Part shown: piece after piece, positions 1 through 10,534 of the stretch
Position numbering within the stretch: the first letter of the stretch is position 1
Layout of the letters: every line of letters starts with the position of its first letter
Assembly (NCBI GenBank): GCA_020746105.1
Contig: CM036658.1
Span: forward strand, 27,677,099 to 27,741,098
DNA from: Trogon surrucura
Lineage: Eukaryota; Chordata; Aves; Trogoniformes; Trogonidae
Length of the DNA stretch: 64,000 nt
Direction of reading: 5' to 3'
Notes under the pieces: generated by a model
Databases searched by the model: none
The model's input: the letters and a program-made list of their open reading frames with translations, nothing else
Told to the model about the DNA's origin: nothing
Made by a program: the position numbers and the translations under genes

Positions 1-380
1 TAGAATCATTAAGAGTGGAAAATACCTTTAAAATCATCAAGTCTAGCCTAGAGATGCCAGGTCAACCACTAAACCATGTCCCTAAGCACCTCATCTACGT
101 GTCTTTTAAATATCTGCAAGGATGGCCTGGCCATCCAGCCAGTTTCTCTCTCAGTGAAGGGTACACATGTCCAGATCATGAGCAGCCAGTTTCTCCAGGA
201 GAATGCTGAGGGATATGGTGTCAAAACCTTCATTCTAAGTCTAAAGTCTTAAATCTAAGTCTAAAGACTAGTTAGACAGTATCCACAGCCTTTCCTTTAT
301 CCACCAAGTGGGTCACTGTCATGGAAGGCGATCAGGTTTGTCAAGTGGGATCTGCCTTTCATAAACCCATGCTTGTTTAT
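1..380 (-). mobile_element. CR1 LINE, antisense, internally deleted
   Basis: The left edge carries the reverse complement of a CR1 3' end (an agaatcatt-type tail, then words typical of the CR1 3' untranslated region up to about position 120). From about 128 it switches to reverse-transcriptase sequence on the minus strand: the region of the 'ENILL..LAAHG' block near 180-215 and the 'KAVD', 'DKVTHLVD' and 'KGRSCLTNLI' blocks between 285 and 372. The reverse-transcriptase C-terminus that should lie between these parts is missing, so this copy has an internal deletion. A small duplication of a 'ctaagtctaaag' word lies at about 233-270. The copy is old and has no usable frame. It may continue beyond the window edge. 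Confidence 0.8.
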
Positions 381-1394
381 CTTCATAGATATTAATTCCG
401 TGTTTCAAAAGTAAGCATATTTATTTATTTTTGCTCTGTCGCTCAAGTTCTGATCTGTTATAGGAAGTTGAATCTTTCATTAACATTACTGAAAATTGTT
501 AATAAGTGTACAAAAGCAGAGTTTAGTTCTAATCTTCATTGTGCTTACTACTGCTTAAAAAAAAACCAAGCAAGACAAACAAACAAAAAAAAACCAAATG
601 CAGTTTGAAACTTGCAGAGAATCTTAATGCTGGAGCTTAAGAAATTGGCATTCTGAGGAAAGCTTTTTGGGCTAAGAACATAAACAGCTCCTGCTGCCTG
701 TAGGCAAACTACTGTTTGCAACTACTGTTTGAGAAATGTAGCTTACTATGTTTCTTCTTTTTTTTTGTACCATTATTAAAATGCAAAGTCCTGGATGGAT
801 AACAGATTGTGATGTTACCTATATACTGGCTTTTTGGGTTTTTGCCTGCATCTCACAGTTCAGGGCACACACACAGAGAGTTGTGTTGCCTTAACTTATG
901 ATAATCCTATGCAATCATGTGAGCAGAATTTTTATTTCTTGAATTCTGATATTAGTCTAGCCAGAAGTAGTTTAGTGCTGAAAATAGTCAACAGGTAGCA
1001 CAGGAAATGCTGAAGGAAACTTTAATTTCCCTAGTCCATTTGATTTTACTACTGTTGCTGAAGGGTGTAATTCAGATACAGGATGCAGGGCAACTGAAAT
1101 AAGATTTCTATTCTGTTTAACAGTCTGAGAATTTTTCAGATTTTTCTTTATCCCCCTTAGGAAAAATGTGGCATGTATCACTTTTTTTTAATATTTGCGT
1201 CTACATTTTTTTTTTTAGCTTTCCTAAATAACCATACTTCATGAGAAAGGAAAGTTCAATGGTAAAAAGGATTTTCTCAAATTACATACTGCTCGTGTGT
1301 CTGTGTTTGTATGTATATGATAGTTGTTGCTTTGCCTCAATGACAAGTCTGAATCTAGATCATTTTATTCAACCTCCAATCTCCTATTTTGAGA
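381..1394. other. Non-coding stretch, nothing recognised
   Basis: AT-rich sequence with short A runs near 557-565 and 585-595 and T runs near 758-766 and 1206-1217. The reading frames are short and carry no recognisable motif. No repeat family was recognised. Confidence 0.5.
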
Positions 1395-1960
1395 TCATCA
1401 TCATGGCTAGGCTTCACGAATGAAGGTGTGGGAAGGGCTCTACCCACACTTGCTACAAGCACGCTGATGGCTAAAAAGGCCGATGCGAGATAGGCAAGTC
1501 CTATTGCAAAAGGCACAGTGGAAAGTCTCCTTAGGCAGTACTGGCGAGGCACGGTTCTTTCTGCGTTGTCTTTTCTCCTTCAGCATAATTCTACGTGCAT
1601 TCTCAAAGGAGACAGTGGCATTATGGATGGAGTGTCTCCATGTCTCTCAGTTGGAGGCCAGAGTGGACCAACGATGGTGGTCAATATGGCCAAAACTGAG
1701 GTATTGTTTCAGAGAGTCCTTGTATCTCCTCTTTGGGGCTCCTCTCTTGTGGCAGCCGGTGGCAAGTTCACCATAGAGCCCATCCTACCTGTGGACACGC
1801 TTAGTCTGACCCTTCAGTTGAGACCTATCTGGCATGGGTGACCCTATCAGAGGCATACGCCATCGCTGGCATAGCTCGCAACCTCGTAAGGACATGCAAG
1901 CTTCTCCCGCCCAACAAGGGGGTGTCTGTGGAGAAGTCTGACATCATAGTCTTCAGTAAA
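1395..1960 (-). mobile_element. Relic of a non-CR1 LINE, reverse-transcriptase C-terminus with zinc finger
   Basis: Read on the minus strand, this segment encodes the C-terminal part of a non-LTR retrotransposon polyprotein that is not CR1. A 'GAPKRRYKDSLKQYL' block (complement of about 1690-1740) is followed by 'RWSTLASN', a stop, then 'ETWRHSIHNATVSFE', a basic stretch, and a finger of the form C-x2-C-x12-H-x3-C (complement of about 1440-1500). This order of a KRYKD motif, a tryptophan-rich stretch, a basic linker and a final C2HC or C2H2 finger is known from RTE- or Proto2-like LINE polyproteins; the exact clade is uncertain. At least two stops interrupt the frame, and nothing upstream (to the right) keeps a clear catalytic reverse-transcriptase core. 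The ORFs on the opposite strand here are shadows. Confidence 0.7.
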
Positions 1961-2938
1961 ATAACCCTAATGCTGTCATATATATAGACTTTTAAATCAG
2001 TTTATATTCCTTTCCAGTAATCCAGGGACTTAAAGCCATTTTGCGCTGACATGGATTACGCTCTTTCCTTTCCTTTTTGTCTGACTTTCTTGAGTAGAGG
2101 CTGGCCCTCTCTGTAAGATAAAAAATCTTAAAAAATAATTTTAAATTGTTTTACAAGTAATACATGGTGGGAGCAGTAAATAAAGCTTGTTCAGGCAATC
2201 TGCAAATGTTGGAGATGTTTAATTAGTTGTATTTGCATAAATAGACTTATCTAAAAACGTTTCTCATGTTCACTTCAGCTGTTCACGATGTTAAAATACT
2301 TCGTGTTTTGCAGAAGATAATGTTTCTGTTGAACAGCTGCAGAGTCATTGACAAGGGCTTTTCTAGAATTTGGTGAAGATGGAGCATTGGCCAGCACCGT
2401 TAGTGGGTCAGAGCAATAATACGGAGAGAAGTTGTGCACAAAGGGAGCTTCTGGGGTCTTTATTTACTGCTGTGGTTTTCTTGAGGCCTGTGTAACTATC
2501 TGTTGCCATCTGTACAGCTGTAGCAAACAGCTGGACCAATATTCAACAGTGCCTCTCTGTGGGAGCTGGACTACATATAATTGCAAGTGTAAGATTCCTG
2601 GCCTGGTGCTCAAGCCATGATCAGATTTGGGACTGCTGTGTTCTCAGCCATGGCTCCCATGAGGGCTCATAGGCTGTTGTAAATCCATCTCGAGTTGTGG
2701 CTGGAAGTGGCTTCTGCTTACCTCATACTTCCAAACAACACAGGAGACAAAGCTGTCCCATTTCAACTCCTCTGCACCATGCAGGTTTTGCATACTTGCT
2801 TGAACAATGAAGACATGAGTGGTTATAAATACAGGCTAATTTTTAACGGTTTAAATGGTTTTAATACTGAACCTGTAATAGAATTATCTCTGACTAAATT
2901 CTGCCTGAATCTGTTCCATGGAGGAGAATTTGTGTATC
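1961..2938. other. Non-coding stretch, nothing recognised
   Basis: Mostly AT-rich DNA with no repeat family or exon that I can identify. The small open frames at 2432-2620 and 2695-3006 have no recognisable domain, and the second runs into a CR1 tail, so neither is called as a gene. Confidence 0.5.
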
Positions 2939-3806
2939 AGAATTATTCAAACTGGGAGGGACCTCAGGATATGTCTAAACTGATTTATTGCTCAAAGCAG
3001 AGTTAACCCTGAATTCAGCTGGGGCAGCTTGAGGCTTTATAGTCTGGAAACCTCTAAGGAGACTTCCTCTGACAGCATCTCTTGGCAATCCATTCGGCTT
3101 CTTGGCTGTCCTTACAGGGAAAACGTTGTTCCATACATCTGTCTGGAGCCTGATCTGTTTCAACTGATTTCCATTCTCTCTTGTCCTCCCACCATGCACC
3201 TGAGTAAAAAACATGGCAGTATCTTCTTGATAACCTCTTCATAGGTACTGTCAGACTGCATGAGGTTCTCCAAAGCTGTGTTATGTCAAATCTGAACAAG
3301 CTGAGTTCTCACAGCCTTTACTCAAGTGCTCCAGCCCCCTTGGCCATCTTCTTGGCCCTTGCCTAGACTTGTTCATCAGTCTTTTTCAGATACTGTGGGG
3401 CCCAAAACCAAACACACACACTTCCAGATGTGGTCTAAAGAGTGCAGAGTACATGGTAGAAATCAGTTATCTTATTCTCTGTCTGTGTTCATGTTGCTTC
3501 AATCCAGGATGGTGTTAGTCTTCACTGCTGCCATTATGCACTGCTGGCCCCTGTTGAGTTGGCTCTCCATAAAGACCCCCAGCTCTCCGTAAAGACCCCC
3601 GGCCTCTCTTCAGCAGAGCTGTTGCCCAGTCAGTCAGTTTCCAGCATGCCCCATTGCAGAGCTTAGTTCATCTTGTGTGCCAGATATTGCATTTTTCCTT
3701 GTTGAATTTAAGGATGCTGCTGGCCCACTCCTTCAGCCTGTTTATGTCCCTCTCAGTGGTAGGTGTGCCACTGAGAGTGTCATTGAAATAAATGCTGACA
3801 GACATC
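2939..3806 (-). mobile_element. CR1 LINE, antisense, old and 5'-truncated
   Basis: Starts with a degraded reverse-complement CR1 3' end ('aattattcaaactgggaggg', then 'acctcaggatatgtctaaac'). It continues through the 3' untranslated region and the reverse-transcriptase C-terminus with recognisable but heavily mutated blocks, such as the words 'cccaccatgcacctgagt', 'cttccagatgtggtctaa' and 'tccttgttgaatttaagg'. It ends near 3806, where the reverse-transcriptase match fades. A 20-base unit is repeated in tandem at 3561-3600. Many stops and indels indicate an old insertion. Confidence 0.82.
3561..3600. repeat. 20-base tandem duplication inside CR1
   Basis: Two adjacent 20-base units, 'ggctctccataaagaccccc' and 'agctctccgtaaagaccccc', differ at two positions. 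They lie inside the old CR1 copy and look like a local slippage duplication after insertion. Confidence 0.85.
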
Positions 3807-5892
3807 AGTAATAACGATTAAAAAAGTTTAATCAAAGAGAGAATGAAGGATACCAGAAATACCTTTTCCATTCAAATTTAGCCATTCTCAGGCACAGTGC
3901 TACCATGCACCAAACAGCTGTGAATGGTAAATTGGAGGGAGGTAAATATACCTCTGTTTTCCCTACTAAGAGAAAGCATGTCGTTATGTTGAGGTACTTG
4001 TGCATTTTGGCACAGGTCCTATGTTAGTACTGAACATCTTTCACTGTTGTCTTCTGTCAGTTACTCATTTTAGCTTGAACCATCAATTAATACAGGTAGA
4101 GTATACCGCTACATAGGAGAAATTGAGTGTGGGTTCCTGTATTATTCTTAATGGAATGAGCTGGAAGATATATATTTATGTGTCATCAAAGCTTTTTTTG
4201 ATGTCTGCTTTCTCTGCTTGAAATAGGAAGCCACAAAATGTAATAAGAAATTGAGAAAAGTAGAAGGAGTTATAAAAAAAAAAATCTTTCAAGGGCTGTA
4301 TAAGCTTCTTGAGAAAAGTCCTATGTTGGTACTAAATAATAAGCTATACTGTCAGAAATGCATGGCTTAGTTATGAAGTACTGCAAAGTATGTTTTCAGG
4401 ACATGTGTCCAGAGTCAAAGATCTGATAAACTCTTACAGATAATAGGAAATATTTCTACTAAACAGGAACCACTTGTGCCAATGGAAATTTAAGGTTTAA
4501 AATAATTTTAAAAAAGCATTTAAGAAGCAGCTTTCTTTTGCTCATGTAGCCTGGACATTTTTAAAGATTTCTAAGAAACAAAGGTGTACTTGGGAGTAAA
4601 TTAAAACCTTATTGTGGGTGAAGTATTGAAAATACGGTTCAAATACAGTTTAAGTAACTCTGAAAACTGAAGAGTGCCAGGAAGGTCTAAGATAGCAATT
4701 GTCCTCAGTGAGGGTCTGAGTTATATCCAAGTTACTGATACATATTTAAGTGGAGGAAAAGTGGATAGGAGGCTTTTGTTGTTGTTACTATTTCTTTTGA
4801 AAGGCTTTTTAAAAATCTTCGATTATATGGATCTTTTTGCATAAAACCTCTTTCCTCCTCTCATATGGTCTATATTCCTTCTGCAGTTTCTCCGTGTCAT
4901 ACTTGCCTCATTTTCTAATACCTTCTGTGAACTTCATAGGACTTGAATTTTCTTGAACAGGGAATAAGTTAGTGGTGCATGTAGGGATCAGTTCTGTGTC
5001 AGGTCTAGAAATGTGCTGTACGATTTTCTTTGTGACCTCTTGTAATGAATCTTTACCGATCAAGTTTCAGTCAAATTTTTGATTTCTTTATAAGTTCTGG
5101 ATCTGACATCTTAGTGTAGCATTACCTGGTTGTTATGGCATGCTGTCTTGGTTAATTAACTTTGAAATGGCTGACCTCTTACTTTAGTTTGCCCATTGAT
5201 ATAAATATGACTGTGGAAATGAGCAAGTTAATGCCCCAAGTGTTAAGCACCGTATAAGCTGTAAATGTTGTGTAGTTGGCTATTGTGAAGAAATAATAAA
5301 GAATGTTTTATTCAAATGGGAAAGGAATATTCTAGCTTGTGGAGTTTCCAGAGTAACTGAAAACTGCTTTTACCAGAACTGCTCTTATGACTTTCTTTAT
5401 CTTTGGTGACCACTGTAGTTTGTTCCTCGTTCCTGTTCACCTTTGATTGGAAGATGCAGTGTCAAGAAATTATTTTCAGAAAGCACTACATGAAATACCT
5501 TTTGCAGAATAAACTGGGTTTGGTCAACTGAATTTAAGTATGATTTCAGGCTTAATTTGGTAAAGATTTTGCCTAGATAAGTAAATAATGCCAGCTTTTC
5601 TGAGACCTTATTTTCTGGGGTTGTTTTAGTAGATTACAGAGGCAACAACTCAATTTACCCACATGTCAGTTGATGGCAGAGGTTGGGTACATGTCCGATT
5701 AAAATCCCTGTTTTTTAAATTACGGGAAAAAGTACTCAAGTTGAACCTCACTGAAAAGAAAGTCTACCTGAGTCTCATTTGAAATTGAGTGATTGAATGC
5801 TTTATCACTGTAGCAGTTCTAGCCATGTTGATTTTATATCAGATTAGGGATTAATTCTGAAACTGAGGTAGTCACCTGGAGTTTGCCAGAGT
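3807..5892. other. Non-coding single-copy stretch
   Basis: About 2.1 kb of AT-rich sequence with no open frame above about 60 codons and no repeat family recognised. No exon with a convincing splice pair was found. Confidence 0.5.
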
Positions 5893-6066
5893 AATCATAG
5901 AATATGTTTGGTTGGAAGGGACCTTTAAAGGTCATCTAGTCCAACCCCCTGCAGTGAGCAGGGACATCTTTAACTGGATCAGGTTGCCCAGAGCCCCATC
6001 AAGCCTGACCTTGAATGTCTCCAGGGCTAGGGCCTCTGCCGCCTCTCTGGGCAACCTGTTCTGGTA
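5893..6066 (-). mobile_element. CR1 LINE 3' fragment, antisense
   Basis: A clear reverse-complement CR1 3' end: 'atcatagaatatgtttggtt' followed by 'ggaagggacctttaaaggtc', 'atctagtccaaccccctgca' and, toward the right, 'gcctctctgggcaacctgtt'. Only the last 170 or so bases of the element are present, so it is strongly 5'-truncated and has no coding content. Confidence 0.92.
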
Positions 6067-8721
6067 TTTGTTGATATGAAGAAAAATACAGCAGAATGCC
6101 AAAGCTTAGCTATGGCTTTTCAAGCCTGGATATCTTTTTAAACTTTGTCAGTTTTACGGGGCACCACAAGCTTTTTCTGTGTGATTTGTGTGGCAGAAGA
6201 AAGGGAAGTGGGGTTTTTTTGTGTGTTTTCTGAAGAATGAAAGATGTTGAAAATTACATGTGGTTCCTGGTGCTACCAGTGAAAATAAAATATCAAAACA
6301 CCTGTAGCTTATTAAGCATCTTAAAATGAATGAAGAACTCACCTGTGTAAATTACACATATGAACTGGCTTTGCAAAATGTAGTGCCAGTTGTTTGCCAT
6401 AAAACAGACTAGACATAAGTGTGAATAGAGTTGACACGTAGCGTAGTTGGATGTAGTTTGGACATCTTAAGATATGCTGAACATGTTAAATTATCTCAAA
6501 GAAAACTCAGAACAGAACATAAACTAAAACCTTCCTGATGACTGTTTAAACACCACTTCTAAATCGCAACCTCTAAAGCCATTCCTTTCAGGGTTACTGA
6601 AAAGTTGGCAAGGATAAACTGTACTCCACTGTTTCAAGTTTCACAGCTGTCAAGAAAATTTGCCTGAATTTGAGCAGGATTTCCTTCTGGAAATCAGACT
6701 AACAAGGAAGTAGCAAAAGTGGTTAAATGATGTTTCGTAATGGACTTGGCTGCACAGAAGGAATGTAACAGGTAAAAGGTCACATCCTGTAAATGAAGCT
6801 CTCGCTTCTCACTTGCCAGTAGTTAACGAATTGTAACCAGATACAGCATGCAATGTGGTTGAATATGGAATTTTAACAGAATATTTTAGTGGATTGATTG
6901 AATTACGTTGTGCTTACACAAAAATGTATAGAAACCTTGGACTAAAACATGGAAGCATGAAGACTTTTCAGGTCGTATGATAAGAAAAAGTGCTGGTCTT
7001 GATTGTGTCACGTAGTTTGAGCATTAACATATGCAGCTCAGACAGGTTTTTTTGCTTCTTACAGAAAATAAGGCTGGATATAAGTAAATATTAGCATGAC
7101 CTAGAAGACGCTGATGGAAGACACTACAACAATCCAGGATATTTTCTGTGTTTCTAAGATAATGAAAATCTCATCTTAACAGCAGTGCAACAGTGTTGTC
7201 ACAATCTAGTAAATTTAGTCTATGCACAACTGTTGCTTTTCTGTGGACCTGCTGTAAAACAGAATCCCTCTATAATGACTGGAACCTCTTGGTAAAAAAA
7301 CATAGTCTGATTTATCCACTCACTCCCCAAACCATCCTCTTTAGAACCCACTGGAAAGATGTAGGAGGTCAGTGTGTGGTAGTGTTCTCCAGTGCTTTGT
7401 GTGAGAGGGAGCCATGTTTTGCTGTCTTTCTTTTCAGGGTGTACAAAACATACTTTAAGAAAAAGAAACATTTCAGTGTATTGCTTTGGAGGAATTTTGT
7501 TTGTTTTGACAAGGTAAATCCTGTGATTTTTACCTTCATTCCCTTTTCGCAAAATATAAAACAAATACAGAAATTTCAGTAACCTCATGCATAGATAGAA
7601 TAATTCTTTTTAAAGTTGAGTTAGAAGTTAAATTAGTTAATTCTGAATGAACTTCATTGTAATTTAATCCTAAACTGAATCTTAAAGAGCAAATATTATA
7701 TTGATGACTCTTTCGTATCTTGAATACATTAGATGGATGCATCTAATACAAATCTACACAGAGAAGACTAAATTTTTTGATTTTGTAACTCCTTGTTGCT
7801 CTTAAATCTCTTTATTTACTCTTGGCTATTGGAGCAAAGCCAGATTTCTTCTCTCCTGACATAGATACATACTGGAACTCTGTGGCATTTAGTTCTGTAT
7901 TTTTGTACCACTGCACACAAATGGTAGGGGCAACTGGAAAAAGTCAGCCTGCTTAATTGTCAGTTCCCCACAGTCTCTCAGAGCTTAAAGACTTCCACAG
8001 AAAGAAGACCCAGCCAAGCTGTTGTCTCCCAGGAAGGAAGAGATGACTGGCTGCCCTGACCTTTGCAAGTGCTAGCAGTTGCTAGGCTGATGCCTCTTCT
8101 GGATTGGGGATTGTAGGAGGCTGCTGGCTAGTCTAGTTTTCTGTGAACTGAAGTCTCTTTGCCTCTAAAAAGAGTGGGTAAAGTATAAGGGGTAATAAAA
8201 CAAACATCAACTGTCTCCAAGGGAAGCATGGTTTATTAAGGAAAAATACGCCTTTGGATTAAAACCAGGTTTTATGTTTTTCTGAGAATCCTTCTGTTGT
8301 CACTTAGTATTTCTGTATTTTATATACATCTTGTTTCTGTTACCAGTGTTGGAGTTTTTTTGCCCTTTTTGGCTCGTGTGAGAAGATTGATTGACAAGTC
8401 ATTTAAAATTGAATAGGATTCTGCAGACCAGAACTGAAGCAAGACATGCAGGCCATACTCTTGAGGCCATGATCACTAGAACAATATTGCTAATCAGCCT
8501 CACAAGGAGACAATGAAGTACAGGTATGTGGCTAAATGAGACCCTCAGAAAGAGTCTTTCTAAAATAAATGTCTATGAAAAGATAAATGCCTTAAGCAGT
8601 ATGAGTGTATGTACTTTGCTGGGTCTCTTTATGCTCTCTCCATCTCAGGGAAACTTAATATGCTCTGTTGCAAAAACAGAAATGGACTCCCTTCCCTTTC
8701 AAACAAAAAAAATAAAAGTTT
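6067..8721. other. Non-coding single-copy stretch
   Basis: About 2.65 kb of AT-rich DNA. The overlapping open frames at 7193-7582 (+) and 7220-7588 (-) are low in complexity, lack splice sites or motifs, and are treated as chance. Confidence 0.5.
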
Positions 8722-9382
8722 TGTCGAGGCTGGCCACTAAACACTGACAGATGCTCTCTAACCCCCTCTCCCTCCCCGAAGGGGAAGGAAAAAAGAATGA
8801 GGCAGAGAGACTTACTGATTAGAAAAGAAAACTAAAACTGCTTTAATGAAATGATAGAAAAGAACTAATAAGGAAATAATAAAGAACTGCATACAGATAC
8901 ATACAAATCCAATATCGAGCCCAATTCACTTCCCTCCTCCCTGATGGCAATCACCACTGTTGCAGCCCCAGACTCAGCAGCAGAGAGGAGCTGGATACAG
9001 AAGCTGGATTCAAGGATTCAGGAACTTGGGATCAGGATCAAATGCAGAAGAACAGAGAGAGCCCTCCCTGGATGCCGGCCATTGAGGAAGACACGCAATA
9101 GAGACTTAAACCCTCATGATCCCTCAGATTTATATTGAATACGACGTATATAGAATGGAATGGAATACTCTTGTTGGCCACCTGTCCTGTCCATTCCTTC
9201 ATGGAGGTGTGATCTTTTTACTTGCTCTTGACCCTTTTACTTCCCAGCAACCCCAAAGTGGCACACAGGATTTATCAGCGACCTTGGTTACTGTAGGATC
9301 AAGTAAAAGCATGAGCCTTGTTGCATACCAATCCCAGGCAGTAACTGTAAACATAAGGTATTACCACTTCTAGTAGAAGACA
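8722..9382 (-). mobile_element. Solo LTR of an endogenous retrovirus, antisense (family 1)
   Basis: On the minus strand the segment starts TGTC at 9382 and ends GACA at 8722, the expected TG...CA ends with a 4-base inverted match. On that strand a TATA-like 'aatataaa' lies at about 9129-9136 and an ATTAAA polyadenylation-type signal about 285 bases downstream, at 8842-8847. The left edge 'gaggctggccactaaacact' is shared with the LTR at 52235-53013. No gag, pol or env sequence flanks it, so it is a solo LTR left by recombination. No target-site duplication is obvious. The class (ERVL-like versus other) was not established. Confidence 0.75.
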
Positions 9383-10534
9383 CTGTCGCAAAAACACGCT
9401 CTTGACTTCAGAAAGTGCAGGCTCTCAGAAGAGGCTTGAATTGAGAAGTAAAAGTCACTGAACAGAATTGGTTGTTTAGCTCAAACCAGGACAAGTTGGT
9501 ATCTGATGCTGCTTGTTTTCTGCTGCCCCAATCATTTGCCTTTTGCAGTGCGCAGGTAGGCTGCTTGTCATCCCCCAATCCAATAAGCAGCACAGGAGTT
9601 AGTGATTCACACTCTACAAAACACTACTACAACTAGCATGTAAGCTACTTCTTGTCAGAGATCAGTTGCTCATGTCTTTCAAAGCTTGAACTTGTCAGTC
9701 TCCAGGCTTGCCTCTGCATCAACTACATTCCCATCACATTTTGTAGTTTTCACTGTGATGGTAACAGCTGAAGACCAGTTATTATATTCCAGTTATTATA
9801 TTCCAGTTATTATATTTTAAATCTGCAACATACAGGACAGAAAGCAGCTTTGCAAAGGAGCTGATACCATGTTGAAGTTCACCATACTGGTTTTTGAGTG
9901 CTAATTGTCCTTTTCAGGAATAACATCTTGAGGTTGTCTTTTATGGGTATATGTTGAGTATAAGATCAAAGTCCCTAAGACAACAGATCTTCTTCTGAAC
10001 CTGATTCTTTTAGAATTGTAATTTAAGGATTACTTTAGCTTATTATCTAGTGTAGAGAAAGCACTAGTGAAATCATCAGCTGCTGTGCTAGAGAACCAAT
10101 AAAGGCAACGGTGTAGTAGAATACCAACTGACACCAGTGTGCCATAATCCTTTTTGTAACAGGTTATATACAGAAGGTGTGGAATAGCAGAGAGATAAAG
10201 ACTTCAGTCAGATGAAGAGTGGAAAACAAATAGTATTCCTTTGCAGTATCTCAATGTAGCATGAAATACTATTGCTATTCAAAGCCTAGAAAGTTTCCCC
10301 AAGAAGAGAAAGGATGGCATATGCTTATTTTAGAAATTAATTAAATGCATACATAGAGCACTGTATCCATTAAATGCTAACAGAAAAAAAGTTACTGATA
10401 ACCTCATGTGTGTAACCTATAATTAGAATTAAGTATGTACACAAATGCAAACAGGGCTTCTTAGTGAATATTACCCTGTTATAGAGGTATACCAGTCTTT
10501 GAATTCTACTAAAACAATAATACTGTTGAGGAGA
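9383..10534. other. Non-coding stretch with a short tandem repeat
   Basis: AT-rich single-copy sequence. The only structured element is the 14-base triplicate at 9775-9816, annotated separately. No exon or repeat family recognised. Confidence 0.5.
9775..9816. repeat. 14-base unit repeated three times
   Basis: The unit 'ccagttattatatt' occurs as three perfect adjacent copies. This is a small AT-rich minisatellite-like tract that could vary in copy number between individuals. Confidence 0.95.

Noticed and set aside
1483..1841. Two plus-strand open frames of 97 and 107 codons
   Set aside because: They are shadows of the minus-strand LINE relic at 1395-1960. The plus-strand words have no domain.
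7193..7588. Overlapping open frames of 129 and 122 codons on opposite strands
   Set aside because: Opposite-strand frames over the same AT-rich DNA shadow each other. Neither has a motif.
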